The notes below the pieces were generated by a model. That model was not told the DNA's origin, made no database searches, and was given only the letters and a program-made list of their open reading frames with translations. A stretch of DNA of 64,000 nucleotides from DAOTXR01 sp034435375. Its GTDB lineage: Bacteria > Chloroflexota > Anaerolineae > Aggregatilineales > UBA3940. Positions 50,936 to 59,911 of the stretch are shown here, in pieces; within the stretch, counting starts at the first letter, position 1, and each line of letters starts with the position of its first letter. The stretch lies in assembly GCA_034435375.1 (NCBI GenBank), contig DAOTXR010000062.1:1-64000 (forward strand). The letters are read 5' to 3'. The position numbers were made by a program, and so were the translations under genes.

Positions 50936-52099
50936 ATGGGTAATCTGGCGATTACCGGCGCACTTCTAATGCTGCCAGACGGCCCGCGCCGCCTGACGCT
51001 TCGCCTGGATGGTGAACGTATTGCAGCCATTGGAGGATCACCACAACCTGGAGACCGGGTGATCGACCTCGTCGGGCATGCAGTTTTCCCTGGCCTGATC
51101 AACTCCCACGATCAGCTTGGCCTGAACGTCTTCCCACGCATCAAGCTACGCGATCGGTACAGCCACGCCCACGAGTGGTACAGCGATGTCAACAGCCAGC
51201 ACGTCAGTGAGGCGCTCTCCCAGTTCGGGTCAGTTCCGCTGAGCCACCGCCTGCTTATAGGGGGAATCAAAAACCTGCTGGCTGGAACAACCACTGTGAT
51301 GCACCATGGCGAACTGCACAACACACTTCGCAGCCGTAGCTTCCCGGTTCGTGTGGTGAAGCACTACGGATGGACACACTCACTCCACAGCGACAAGGAC
51401 ATAACAGCCTCGTTTCGCCGTACACCTGCCGAAGTACCGTGGATCATCCGGGTAGCCGAGGGAGTCAATGAAGTAGCTGCCGGAGAGCTGGCCGAGCTAG
51501 ACAGGCAGGGTTGCCTGCGCGAGAACACAGTGCTGGTGCATGGCGTGGGGTTGAGTGAGATGGACATCGCGAGGATCATAGAAGCTGGGACAGGGCTGAT
51601 CTGGTGTCCAGAGTCGAACCGCTTCTTGTTTGGCGAGGCTCGCTTCCACAGCAGGTTAGTAGGCCGCATGGCGATAGGCACTGCCTCGCGCATGACAGGT
51701 TCACTCGACCTGCTCGAGGAGATCAAACTGGCAGCCCATCTGAGCGGGCTGCCACCGCAGATGATGCTTCGCATGGTGCTGAGCGACGCTGCCCGGCTGC
51801 TGCGCCTAGCCGAAGCCGGACGGTTGACCCACAATGGGTGGGCCGATCTTGTGGTGGTTAAGATGGACGACCGTGACCCATTCCAGGCACTGCTCGATAG
51901 TCACCGTGCCGATCTGCGGATGGTAATGCTGGGCGGCAAGCCACGTATTGCCGATCCTGATCTGCAACACGTTTTCACCATCACTCGCACAGCAGCCGAG
52001 CCAGCCAGCCTTGACGGGGTACCTAAGTGGATCGCACACGACCTCATCCAGCAGATGAGGCACATCGATGTGAATGAACCCGGGTTGGCGATCGCCTAG
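50936..52099 (+). CDS. Amidohydrolase-like protein lacking metal ligands
   Basis: This roughly 387-residue protein has the amidohydrolase fold: a small beta domain, then G-L-I-N-S-H-D-Q-L near residue 55, V-V-K-H-Y-G-W near 140, L-V-H-G-V-G near 203, and G-T-A-S-R-M-T-G near 250. The usual H-x-H has Q in place of the second His, and the catalytic Asp of G-T-D-S is Ala. Both changes remove metal or catalytic residues, so it is likely inactive or altered. ATG 50936 is proposed because the only promoter-like TATAAT overlaps the in-frame ATG at 50927 and there is no ribosome site; the longer form (390 residues) is also possible. Confidence 0.8.
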   Translation: MGNLAITGALLMLPDGPRRLTLRLDGERIAAIGGSPQPGDRVIDLVGHAVFPGLINSHDQLGLNVFPRIKLRDRYSHAHEWYSDVNSQHVSEALSQFGSVPLSHRLLIGGIKNLLAGTTTVMHHGELHNTLRSRSFPVRVVKHYGWTHSLHSDKDITASFRRTPAEVPWIIRVAEGVNEVAAGELAELDRQGCLRENTVLVHGVGLSEMDIARIIEAGTGLIWCPESNRFLFGEARFHSRLVGRMAIGTASRMTGSLDLLEEIKLAAHLSGLPPQMMLRMVLSDAARLLRLAEAGRLTHNGWADLVVVKMDDRDPFQALLDSHRADLRMVMLGGKPRIADPDLQHVFTITRTAAEPASLDGVPKWIAHDLIQQMRHIDVNEPGLAIA

Positions 52100-52104
52100 C
52101 CCCC

Positions 52105-52656
52105 CTACCCCGCTGACTCTCTCACACCGCCACGCCAGCTCTCATGAACAACATGGTACAGCACCACCGCAGCGCTGATGTGTACATTCAGCGAATGGCC
52201 TTTGCCATACATTGGCACAAACACCGAAGAGTCACACAGCGCAAGCACGCTGCGCGTCACGCCATGATCCTCATTGCCCACAACCACACACAGTTTGTGC
52301 GGATACCGAACCTCGAAGTACGGACGTGAAGCGCCGGTCAGTTCAAGTGCGCAGTTGTGATAGCCCTCATCTCGCAGCGCTTCGAGAACAGCTTCGGCGC
52401 GCTCTTCATAGTACCAGGGAACATTATTGTGCTTATCGCGCCCCACCCTGGCGATAGTGACGTTAGGCGGCGTGGGCGTAATCCCGCACAGAAACATCTT
52501 CCTCACGCCTACCGCATCGGCGATACGAAACAGCGATCCGACATTCACCGGGTAGGCCACGCTCTGAAGCACCAACGCCAGGTCATATGAGACCGGATGT
52601 GTCCGGCGATAATCACGCAGGAAACGCTTAAGGGATGTCCCGTGTAGCTGGTCCAT
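52105..52656 (-). CDS. TrmH/SpoU-family RNA 2'-O-methyltransferase
   Basis: This 183-residue protein is a SPOUT methyltransferase: N-V-G-S-L-F-R-I-A-D-A-V-G (motif 1), V-V-V-G-N-E-D-H-G-V (motif 2) and V-P-M-Y-G-K-G-H-S-L-N-V (motif 3, the knot). It probably 2'-O-methylates a tRNA or rRNA site. Its 5' end overlaps the small membrane-protein gene by 29 bases, so it belongs to the minus-strand operon that begins with the anchored glycosidase genes upstream. Confidence 0.9.
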   Translation of the reverse strand: MDQLHGTSLKRFLRDYRRTHPVSYDLALVLQSVAYPVNVGSLFRIADAVGVRKMFLCGITPTPPNVTIARVGRDKHNNVPWYYEERAEAVLEALRDEGYHNCALELTGASRPYFEVRYPHKLCVVVGNEDHGVTRSVLALCDSSVFVPMYGKGHSLNVHISAAVVLYHVVHESWRGGVRESAG

Positions 52657-52915
52657 TGCGCGTCATAGGAGAGGGGACAGGCTTAGAGCGTTGAGACAGG
52701 TTCCAAGCCAGCACAGTTATCATCAGCGTACCCACCACTGGACCGCTAGCCGTCGCGATCAGCAGTCGAATATGGTGTGGCAGGCTCAGCAGGCCGGTCA
52801 ACAGGTAGGTCAGCAGACTGATCGCAAAAAACATCAGCGCGAGTCCGATACCAGCCAGGCAGCCCTTGCCTAGCGCCGAACTGACCGCACGCCCGACATA
52901 GAGGTCATTCGACAT
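52628..52915 (-). CDS. Small membrane protein of unknown function
   Basis: This 95-residue protein has two membrane helices (about 22-43 and 53-72), then a basic, Pro-rich tail. The ATG at 52915 overlaps the YfcE-like gene by 11 bases, and the end overlaps trmH by 29 bases, showing tight coupling. I do not recognise the family. The frame is open further upstream but lies inside the neighbouring gene. Confidence 0.65.
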   Translation of the reverse strand: MSNDLYVGRAVSSALGKGCLAGIGLALMFFAISLLTYLLTGLLSLPHHIRLLIATASGPVVGTLMITVLAWNLSQRSKPVPSPMTRNGPATRDIP

Positions 52916-53393
52916 CGCACACCACGATGGTCCTGTCAGCGGTGTCGAGGAGCATGTAGGTGCTTCGGCCAAAGCGCCCCATGATCTCACCAGGGTTTAC
53001 GAGCAACGTGGCACCCAGCCGCTCTTCGCGGAGCGTATGATCGTGGCCATAGCACACTACGTGATAACTGCCACTGGCTGCCAGACCTCGCGCGATCTCC
53101 GGGTAGTGGTTAACCGCGATACGCAGTCCACCGATCTCAACCTCAGCCAACTGCCCATGAAGCTGCACATTGCCTGCCTTTTCGGCCATCTGCAGCAGCA
53201 ACCGCTGATCGCCATCGTTGTTACCAAGCACTGCATGAATCGGTCCATCGAACCCGCGGGCCAGCTGGGTGAGAGTGAACGGTGCACAGAAGTCACCGCA
53301 GAAGATCAGCGCATTAGCCTGGTTCATGCCAGGGAGCGCAGCTTCCAGCTTCCAGATGTTATCGTGGATGTCTGAGCAAATGGCGATGCGCAT
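52905..53393 (-). CDS. YfcE/MJ0936-type phosphodiesterase
   Basis: This 162-residue protein is a compact calcineurin-like phosphoesterase: D-I-H-D-N, C-G-D-F, L-G-N-N-D-G, N-H-Y-P-E-I-A and Y-G-H-D-H-T supply metal ligands. The two-metal site is essentially intact, in contrast to the membrane metallophosphoesterase at 17447-18562. ATG 53393 follows GAGGAG; the open frame upstream lacks a ribosome site and overlaps the SNase-like gene. Substrate unknown (2',3'-cyclic phosphodiester in some relatives). Confidence 0.88.
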   Translation of the reverse strand: MRIAICSDIHDNIWKLEAALPGMNQANALIFCGDFCAPFTLTQLARGFDGPIHAVLGNNDGDQRLLLQMAEKAGNVQLHGQLAEVEIGGLRIAVNHYPEIARGLAASGSYHVVCYGHDHTLREERLGATLLVNPGEIMGRFGRSTYMLLDTADRTIVVCDVE

Positions 53394-53406
53394 GGCAGTC
53401 TCCTCA

Positions 53407-54300
53407 TCAGTCTCCAGGCAGCAAGTTGAGCCTGCCCACTGCTTCTGCAACGTCCTTAGGCCAGATGAACAGCCGATTGTAAGGAGCCACTCGTAGATAA
53501 CTCTCTGGATAGTATATCTCGCGTGTGGTCAAGTCGACACAATAGCGCTCGATCCACGACTTACGCTGGCTCCCGCTCAGCTTCTCTCCTGCAACGAGTC
53601 GCTTAGTTATATCGTACAGCTTCACGGCCATACGAAACTCGTAGCCAGTCAACGACAGCGGTTCAGCCCAGATGCCGCGCCCTGCCAGGTAGGCCTCCTT
53701 GGCCGCATCACGCAACATGGCCAAATCCTCGTACTTGGGAATGCTGGGATAGATAATAAGCGTCGCAGCCCAACCAGCCCTCACCATCAGCAGGTTAAAG
53801 GTGCCCTGCTCCCACTTGGAGAGCGTAGCACGCTCTTCAGACGTGTATGAGGGTGCTATGTAGGCCAGCAGGCGGCCATAATCATCAAAGGGCTGGTCGG
53901 CAGTACGCAGAAAAAGGCTGCGCTTCGAACCATCTGGCCGAGTGAGCATCCGATCGAGCATCTGCTTGAAAATCGCCTTGGCCTGCTCACCTTGCTGCTC
54001 CTGAAGCGTGCCTGCCGTGCCAGACGCAAGACGCGGATGCAGGTAGGCCGCCAAGTCATCAGTGAGGGGGGCCTGACCACGTTCGATCCAGGTTGCCAAC
54101 GTAGACAGATTCTGATCGTGTCTAGAGGGGCGCGTTGCGCCGGGGTAATGTACCTCCGGTGCGTCGATGCTCAGCATGCGGATCGACATCGACACATAGG
54201 GCGTGTCACCGTCTGTGACACGCAGGTACTCGTTGGTGCCCAGCGTGTCAACCGACAACCCCTGCGGATCCCAGAATATCTTGACCTCGGGCATTGTCAT
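53407..54300 (-). CDS. Thermonuclease (SNase)-like protein
   Basis: This 297-residue protein has the staphylococcal nuclease-type OB fold: R41-x5-D-A-P-E49 (compare R-x-x-x-x-D-T-P-E), D-D-Y-G-R143-L-L-A-Y. These match the catalytic Arg35, Glu43 and Arg87 positions. It lacks a signal peptide, unlike secreted thermonucleases, and has an extra C-terminal region (about 205-297) and a 60-residue insertion after the catalytic loop. A cytoplasmic nucleic-acid or nucleotide role is possible. It overlaps the glycosidase-like gene by four bases (ATGA) and precedes the YfcE-like gene. Confidence 0.8.
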   Translation of the reverse strand: MTMPEVKIFWDPQGLSVDTLGTNEYLRVTDGDTPYVSMSIRMLSIDAPEVHYPGATRPSRHDQNLSTLATWIERGQAPLTDDLAAYLHPRLASGTAGTLQEQQGEQAKAIFKQMLDRMLTRPDGSKRSLFLRTADQPFDDYGRLLAYIAPSYTSEERATLSKWEQGTFNLLMVRAGWAATLIIYPSIPKYEDLAMLRDAAKEAYLAGRGIWAEPLSLTGYEFRMAVKLYDITKRLVAGEKLSGSQRKSWIERYCVDLTTREIYYPESYLRVAPYNRLFIWPKDVAEAVGRLNLLPGD

Positions 54301-55877
54301 CTCTCCTGCTCATTGGTAGAGGATCGAGCGTGCAGCACCAGCCTGCGTTTCAGCACCAGTTCAAAAAAGGCAACCACGACCACCACACAGACTACCAACG
54401 CCCACCACCCCGCACCGTCTGGGCGCGCAGATGGTTCAAGTGGTGACAGTGGCTCGTAGGCAAGAATCGTGGGCAGATCATCCTGTCGCAGCGATGGACT
54501 GTCAGCAGGCATATTCTCGATCAGATATAGGGGTGGTCCACCAATCATGCAGTAATCTCCGGCAGTCTCCTGGCACTCGCCAGCAAACAACTGGAGCCGG
54601 TAGACACCGTCACGTGGGACAGCCTCGTCAGTATTGCCCCACATGTCCATCAGCATGGCAAAAGTAGACAAAGCGGGCACGGTGATCACCTGTGCTTGCG
54701 GCACACGCGACCACAAGATGCGAATCACCTGGCCAGGTTTCTCAACGATCACCTGCGAGACAACATGTTGTTCATTCCACCATAACTGGTTGGCCCCAGC
54801 CAGCGTTTCCATGGCTATCTGAGCAGTTCGGAAGGCCGGGCGCGGCGAGTCGTCGGCACGCACCAGCCCAAATGGCTCAGGGTTGGCGGCGTAGTCACCG
54901 GAGGTATCGATCAACTTATAGATCCCAACTCGTTCCGCACCTGCCGCCAGTGCCAGAGGCAGAGCCTGGGGCATGTAGGCCGCCTGCTCCAGAAGCGAGA
55001 CTTGAAAGGCAGGCTCAGCGACTGGCCAGGCTGGATCAGATGAGGGGGCAGCGTTGGTCTCGATCAGCCAGATAGGGCGCTCGATTCCGCGCTCAGCCTG
55101 AAAACCGTAGTACTGCTGGACAATCTCATACACTGAAGCTGGATTGAAGTATAAGTGTAGCGTCGCCACATCGTAAAAGTAGCCACTGGCAGCAGCATCT
55201 GGATCGGCTAGGATAGCATCAAGGAGTTGTGGGAAATAGAGGTCTCGGCCATATCGCACATCCCACCAATGGCTCATGGCAGCCAAGTGGATCACCGAAT
55301 CGGGATTTGCGGCTTTGGCCGTCACATAGGCTACTTTCAGCAAGCGTACATAGTCATGCACATCACCAGGCCAGGTGTATGCCGGGTGTTGTGGATCCCA
55401 CACGTCCGGTTCATTCCAGATAATCCAGTGATCAATCTGGCCCCGGTAGCGCGTCACCGCCTCGCGCACGAAACCCGCCCATAGGTTGCCCGGCTCGTCT
55501 GGCGGCAGGTACAGCCCGCGTGGCAGGCCATTGCTATCTCTGGCCCAATCTGGGATACCGATCAGCAAGCCTATCACTTCGCGCCCAGCGCTCAGTTCAC
55601 CTGCAAGCTCGGCAGCAGTCAGTTCAGCCTCAACCCATTCGTTCGGTCCATTGGGCTGCACCAGCGCCCAATGAAAACGCGCCCGCTCCCAGGCAACCGC
55701 CAGTTCATCAGCGCGGGCAGGGGCGTCATGCGACTCGATCAGACCAAAACGTGGATCGGTCGCGCGCGCAGTGGCTCCTTGTAAAGGAACCATACCGACC
55801 GCCAGAAGAGGCGCGGCCACCACGAGCCACCAAGCCCTCCCTACCCGTCTGACAGCCTGTCGGTGAGGCGAAATCAT
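54297..55877 (-). CDS. Membrane-anchored glycoside hydrolase-like protein
   Basis: This 526-residue protein has a signal peptide or N-terminal anchor (about 15-36), a TIM-barrel catalytic domain and a C-terminal membrane helix (about 487-507) followed by a basic tail. The acid/base candidate is Glu156 in I-I-W-N-E-P-D-V-W and the nucleophile candidate is Glu273 in I-W-L-I-E-T-N, the clan A pattern seen in GH5/GH39-type enzymes. It is probably held on the cell surface. The substrate is unknown. The start overlaps the gene upstream by four bases. Confidence 0.75.
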   Translation of the reverse strand: MISPHRQAVRRVGRAWWLVVAAPLLAVGMVPLQGATARATDPRFGLIESHDAPARADELAVAWERARFHWALVQPNGPNEWVEAELTAAELAGELSAGREVIGLLIGIPDWARDSNGLPRGLYLPPDEPGNLWAGFVREAVTRYRGQIDHWIIWNEPDVWDPQHPAYTWPGDVHDYVRLLKVAYVTAKAANPDSVIHLAAMSHWWDVRYGRDLYFPQLLDAILADPDAAASGYFYDVATLHLYFNPASVYEIVQQYYGFQAERGIERPIWLIETNAAPSSDPAWPVAEPAFQVSLLEQAAYMPQALPLALAAGAERVGIYKLIDTSGDYAANPEPFGLVRADDSPRPAFRTAQIAMETLAGANQLWWNEQHVVSQVIVEKPGQVIRILWSRVPQAQVITVPALSTFAMLMDMWGNTDEAVPRDGVYRLQLFAGECQETAGDYCMIGGPPLYLIENMPADSPSLRQDDLPTILAYEPLSPLEPSARPDGAGWWALVVCVVVVVAFFELVLKRRLVLHARSSTNEQER

Positions 55878-56554
55878 GCCGCCCGCCCGCGCGGCCAGTT
55901 GGGAAGCCGCGCTTCAAGCACGCGAATCAGCGCTGCAAAATCCTGAGGCTGCATCTCTGCGCCGCTGAGCCAGCGTTCAGATTCCGCTGCGCGTAGGTGT
56001 TCCTGCTCACCGAGGAACTGAGCCAAGTGCTCCTGGCCAGGTCGTGAGGCCAGCCTCTCGGAGATCAACTCTTCGAACACCTGCCAAGATGGGAGCGCTT
56101 TGGCGTCGTTTGGACTGACAAAGGTATAAGGGATGATCACACGGTCGTCCTGAGCCAGCCGCAGCGCCACGCAATACCACCCCCTGGGCACCCAGGCACG
56201 GCGGTCACTGATGACGAAGCACCATGCCCAGACTGCGACCGGTTCTCCACAGGTGAGATGCAGCGATTGGCCATTCGGCTCGCGCAGTGTAATATGCTCG
56301 GCATCGATCTCCAAGACACGACCGCTGCGCCACACCCGGCGCAGCAGCATCTCAACAAGCCATGACAGCCCGAAGGCAAGCGCCAGACCGCCCAAGATGG
56401 ATAGCAACGACCACCCTCCACCTTGGATCCGTAATAGTCGTAGCAAGGCTGGGATGGCAAAGATGCCGCCAAAGAAACCAACCAGCATTGCTACCAACAC
56501 GGTGAGGCGTACCCCCAGATGATTGCTGTCCAGGTGGTAGGTTGCTCTGGTCAT
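55874..56554 (-). CDS. Membrane protein of unknown function
   Basis: This 226-residue protein has two membrane helices (about 17-40 and 48-70), then a beta-rich domain containing V-L-E-I-D-A-E-H-I-T-L-R, a bPH-like strand pattern, and a charged, helical C terminus. It overlaps the response regulator upstream by four bases (ATGA) and the glycosidase-like gene downstream by four, so it is tightly coupled to both. Confidence 0.65.
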   Translation of the reverse strand: MTRATYHLDSNHLGVRLTVLVAMLVGFFGGIFAIPALLRLLRIQGGGWSLLSILGGLALAFGLSWLVEMLLRRVWRSGRVLEIDAEHITLREPNGQSLHLTCGEPVAVWAWCFVISDRRAWVPRGWYCVALRLAQDDRVIIPYTFVSPNDAKALPSWQVFEELISERLASRPGQEHLAQFLGEQEHLRAAESERWLSGAEMQPQDFAALIRVLEARLPNWPRGRAA

Positions 56555-57048
56555 ACGGCTTGGTGCGATCCTCTCTGCGATTCAGGCATCTCGTCCGGTC
56601 TCGGCTCGGCCTGACCGGCAGGCATTGAAGGCCGCACAGCACTTTCGCGCCTGGGAGGCCCGGTCAAAGCCCAGAAAGGCTCGCCCAGCATCCGCTCAAC
56701 TTCAGTGCGTACCGCACGAGCATCGAATGGCTTGGTAATGTAGGCATCAATTGGACTCTGGGCAAATTCTTTCATGATGCGATACTTATGGAGAATACCG
56801 GTCAGCATGATAATGGGGACCTGGCCCAAAGCGGCATCCTGCCGAATGGTGTGGTAGAGGTCCCACCCATCACCATCGGGCATCATAACATCGAGCATAA
56901 CCAGGTCGGGTTTCAGCGCCCGCACTTTAGCCAGACCCTCCGCTGTATTTGTGGCTGAGAGCAAGCGGATGTCAGGGTGCTGGAGAACATCCTGGATCAA
57001 CTCAATTATTGCAGGTTCATCTTCCACGTATAAAATCGTATGGGGCAT
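56551..57048 (-). CDS. CheY-like response regulator
   Basis: This 165-residue protein is a receiver domain with acidic Glu9-Asp10, phosphoacceptor Asp53 (M-L-D-V-M-M-P-D), Thr83 and Lys106, followed by a 45-residue Pro/Arg-rich tail and no output domain. It heads the operon 57048-52105. No kinase is adjacent. ATG 57048 follows GGAG by seven bases; the frame is open further upstream, across the divergent DapA gene. Confidence 0.9.
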   Translation of the reverse strand: MPHTILYVEDEPAIIELIQDVLQHPDIRLLSATNTAEGLAKVRALKPDLVMLDVMMPDGDGWDLYHTIRQDAALGQVPIIMLTGILHKYRIMKEFAQSPIDAYITKPFDARAVRTEVERMLGEPFWALTGPPRRESAVRPSMPAGQAEPRPDEMPESQRGSHQAV

Positions 57049-57146
57049 CAATATCTCCAGTCCAGCAGAGCAGTTGGATTGTATCATTGCCCCAGAAGAC
57101 TGTCTAGTTGCACTGGCGGACTGACCCACCTGAGGAGCAGACTAGC

Positions 57147-58079
57147 ATGACTGGCGTTCAACAGGGAATCTACGCAGCCGTCGTTACGCCCTATGACAAT
57201 CGGGGCCGCCCCGATCATGACCAGCTCGCCAATTGTCTCGACTATCTCGCTGAACGCGGCTGCCAGGGTGTATTGCTAGCTGGCACCACTGGCGAAGGGC
57301 CATCACTGAGCGTCGAAGAGCGCAGCACGCTGTTCCGGGCGGCGGCCAGAGCTAGCCGCAACCTGTGTCTATTAGGAGGAACCGGGGCAGCCAGCCTTGA
57401 AGATTCCGTCCGGCTGACACGCGCCGCCTTCAGAGCTGGGCTGGATGGCGTGGCTGTGGTCCCTCCCTTCTTCTATGGCAGCGCCGACGATGAGGGACTA
57501 TTCCACTTCTACACGGCGGTCATCCGACGTTCCGTTCCGACAGATGGCGCTGTGTTGCTCTACCACAACCCAGCCGTATGCGGCGTGGGCCTGTCTCTGG
57601 ACCTGTGCGCACGGTTACGCGACGCCTTCCCCGCACAGGTGGTCGGGATCAAAGACAGCAGCAACGACTGGGAGCACACCTTGGCGCTCATCCAGCGAAT
57701 TCCTGGCTTCCAGGTGTTTACTGGTGATGGCAGGGCGCTGGCCAGAACGCTGGCAGCAGGTGGGGCAGGATCAGTCACGTTCATTGCCAACGCCTTTGCC
57801 GATCTGGCACGTGATGTCTACGACCGACATTGTCAGAGCGTTTCCACTGACGAGACCCAGGAACGGTTGGCTATGGCCCTCCAGCAGTTTGACAATTTGC
57901 CACGGATCGCTGCGCTGAAGATGATCCTCAAAGCCGGCGGAATCATTACGAACGACGCCGTGCGTCCTCCACTGCGGCGGCTGACTGCCGACGAAGAGAC
58001 AGTCCTCAGGCAGCGGTTCCTGTTGGACATGAAGATCCCTAAGATCGTTCACCTCAGTGATTTGACACGCGACGTTTGA
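57147..58079 (+). CDS. DapA/N-acetylneuraminate lyase family aldolase
   Basis: This 310-residue protein has the family motif G-T-T-G-E-G near residue 46, the catalytic Tyr in L-Y-H-N-P (about 138) and the Schiff-base Lys in G-I-K-D-S-S (about 166). It forms a class I aldolase barrel. It could be dihydrodipicolinate synthase or a related aldolase (sugar acid or N-acetylneuraminate). ATG 57147 follows GAGGAG with nine bases between. It is divergent from the response regulator and lies 30 bases before the YbdK-like gene. Confidence 0.88.
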   Translation: MTGVQQGIYAAVVTPYDNRGRPDHDQLANCLDYLAERGCQGVLLAGTTGEGPSLSVEERSTLFRAAARASRNLCLLGGTGAASLEDSVRLTRAAFRAGLDGVAVVPPFFYGSADDEGLFHFYTAVIRRSVPTDGAVLLYHNPAVCGVGLSLDLCARLRDAFPAQVVGIKDSSNDWEHTLALIQRIPGFQVFTGDGRALARTLAAGGAGSVTFIANAFADLARDVYDRHCQSVSTDETQERLAMALQQFDNLPRIAALKMILKAGGIITNDAVRPPLRRLTADEETVLRQRFLLDMKIPKIVHLSDLTRDV

Positions 58080-58109
58080 CTGCGTTGAAAATCGGATAGG
58101 AGACAGTGC

Positions 58110-59270
58110 ATGATCTCCGCGCCGTTGACCATTGGTATCGAGGAAGAGTATCAGATCATCGATCCCAAGACCCGCGAGCTTACCTCTTATGTTCAAGAGT
58201 TTCTCGATCACGGGCGCGTACTCGGCGACCAGGTCCGGCGGGAGTTCATGCAGTCACAAGTCGAGGTTGGGACTCGTATCTGCCGGTCGGTGCGAGAGGC
58301 ACGAGAGGATATCGGCAACTTGCGGCGCACTGTGATTGAGATCGCGGAGAACGCCGGCCTCCGACTAGCCTCTGCTGGGACTCACCCGTTCTCCCATTGG
58401 AAGGATCAGGTCATCAACGACAGTGAGCGCTACATCGAGTTTGCTGAGGAGATGCAGCAGACAGTACGCAGCCTGTTGATCTTCGGCTTGCACGTCCATA
58501 TCGGTTTTGGCAGAGGCCAAGCCCAACGCGAGTTGATGATCACGATCATGAATCAGATACGATATTTTCTGCCGCACATTCTCGCCCTGTCAACCAGCTC
58601 TCCCTTCTGGATGGGCAACAACACAGGCCTCAAGAGCTACCGCAGCATCGTTTTCAACACTTTGCCCCGCACCGGGCTGCCGATGGAGTTCCGGTCGTGG
58701 GGCGAGTACGAGAGCTTTGTTCGCGTGCTTAGTAAGGTGGGAGCATTGGGCCGCAATGTCCAAGAGATCGGCGATGCCACTCGTATCTGGTGGGACGTGC
58801 GTCCTCACCCCCGCTACAGCACACTCGAGTTCCGCATCTGCGACGCAGCAACCATGCTCGACGAAGTGATCTGCATAGCAGCGTTGTTCCAGGCGCTGGT
58901 CGCCAAGCTGATCCGGCTGCGTCAGAAGAACCAAGCGTGGCGCATCTACCGGAGAGACTTGATCAAGGAGAACAAATGGCGGGCAGTGCGTTACGGTACG
59001 ACCGGCAAGCTGATCGACTTTGGTTGTGAGAAAGAAGTCCCTCTGCCTGATCTGATCGACGAACTAATCGATCTGGTCGATGATGTAGTAGACGAGCTTG
59101 ACAGCCGCGAAGCCGTCGAATACGCGCGGGTAATCGCTCGGGAAGGAAGCAGCGCGGATCGCCAGATACGGGCTTATACCCATGCTCTGACACACGGTGC
59201 AACCGAGAGGGAAGCGCTAGTGGCTGTCGTCGATCACTTGATCGAAGAAACTCGGAGTGGACTGACATGA
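58110..59270 (+). CDS. YbdK-type carboxylate-amine ligase (GCS2 family)
   Basis: This 386-residue protein has the GCS2 signature: T-I-G-I-E-E-E-Y near the start, H-V-H-I-G near 134, and R-P-H-P-R-Y-S-T-L-E-F-R-I-C-D near 235. Family members have weak glutamate-cysteine ligase activity; true substrates are often different. The DM13 lipoprotein gene overlaps its stop by four bases. Confidence 0.9.
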   Translation: MISAPLTIGIEEEYQIIDPKTRELTSYVQEFLDHGRVLGDQVRREFMQSQVEVGTRICRSVREAREDIGNLRRTVIEIAENAGLRLASAGTHPFSHWKDQVINDSERYIEFAEEMQQTVRSLLIFGLHVHIGFGRGQAQRELMITIMNQIRYFLPHILALSTSSPFWMGNNTGLKSYRSIVFNTLPRTGLPMEFRSWGEYESFVRVLSKVGALGRNVQEIGDATRIWWDVRPHPRYSTLEFRICDAATMLDEVICIAALFQALVAKLIRLRQKNQAWRIYRRDLIKENKWRAVRYGTTGKLIDFGCEKEVPLPDLIDELIDLVDDVVDELDSREAVEYARVIAREGSSADRQIRAYTHALTHGATEREALVAVVDHLIEETRSGLT

Positions 59271-59890
59271 ATGCACAGCGTTGGTTGGCGCTAGGATTCG
59301 CGCTACTGGTTGTAGGCTGCATTGCTACCCGCAACCTGTGGACAGCTCGCATTTTCGGCGGCGGCGAAGAGGAAGCCCCCCCCACTCCGGAAATCGAGGC
59401 CGAAGCTAGCGCTGAGGAAACCGCTGTCGCGGTCGAATTACAGATCCCCTCTACTCCCACTCTCGATCCGATTGTGGCTGAGATCATGGTCGATCTACAG
59501 ATGGGGCCAATGGGTATCGGGATCGAGCCGTTTATCATACAGGCAGGCAGTTTTGTGACAATTGACCCCATGCATCAAGGTCAGGGAACGGCCTCAATCT
59601 ACCAGTTCAGCGATACACAGCGGGTTCTTCGGCTGGATCGCTTTAGTGTGTCGAGCGGGCCAGACCTGCGTGTCCTGCTTTCCGAGCACGAGGCTCCACG
59701 TACCAGCGCCGAAGCTCTACTCCCCAGCTATCTCGATCTGGGGCCTCTTAAAAGTCCGAGTGGAGCGCAGAATTACGCTATCCCAGAGGGTCAGGATATG
59801 GGTAGGTACAGAAGCGTTGTGATCTACAGTATGTCGCTAAACATCGTCTACACCACCGCTACGCTGGAAGACGTGCGTGGCAGTGGCTAG
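59267..59890 (+). CDS. DM13 domain lipoprotein
   Basis: This 207-residue protein has a lipobox V-V-G-C at residues 15-18, a Glu/Ala/Pro-rich linker and a DM13 domain (about 90-203): G-S-F-V-T-I-D-x-M-H-Q-G-Q-G-T-A, L-R-L-D-R-F, G-P-D-L-R-V-L-L-S and D-L-G-P-L-K-S-x-x-G-A-Q-N-Y. DM13 proteins are thought to bind metal or redox cofactors, though the typical Cys (of S-V-V-I-W-C) is Ser here. It starts in the end of the YbdK-like gene. Confidence 0.85.
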   Translation: MNAQRWLALGFALLVVGCIATRNLWTARIFGGGEEEAPPTPEIEAEASAEETAVAVELQIPSTPTLDPIVAEIMVDLQMGPMGIGIEPFIIQAGSFVTIDPMHQGQGTASIYQFSDTQRVLRLDRFSVSSGPDLRVLLSEHEAPRTSAEALLPSYLDLGPLKSPSGAQNYAIPEGQDMGRYRSVVIYSMSLNIVYTTATLEDVRGSG

Positions 59891-59911
59891 CAGACCACTT
59901 CCTCACCCTGC

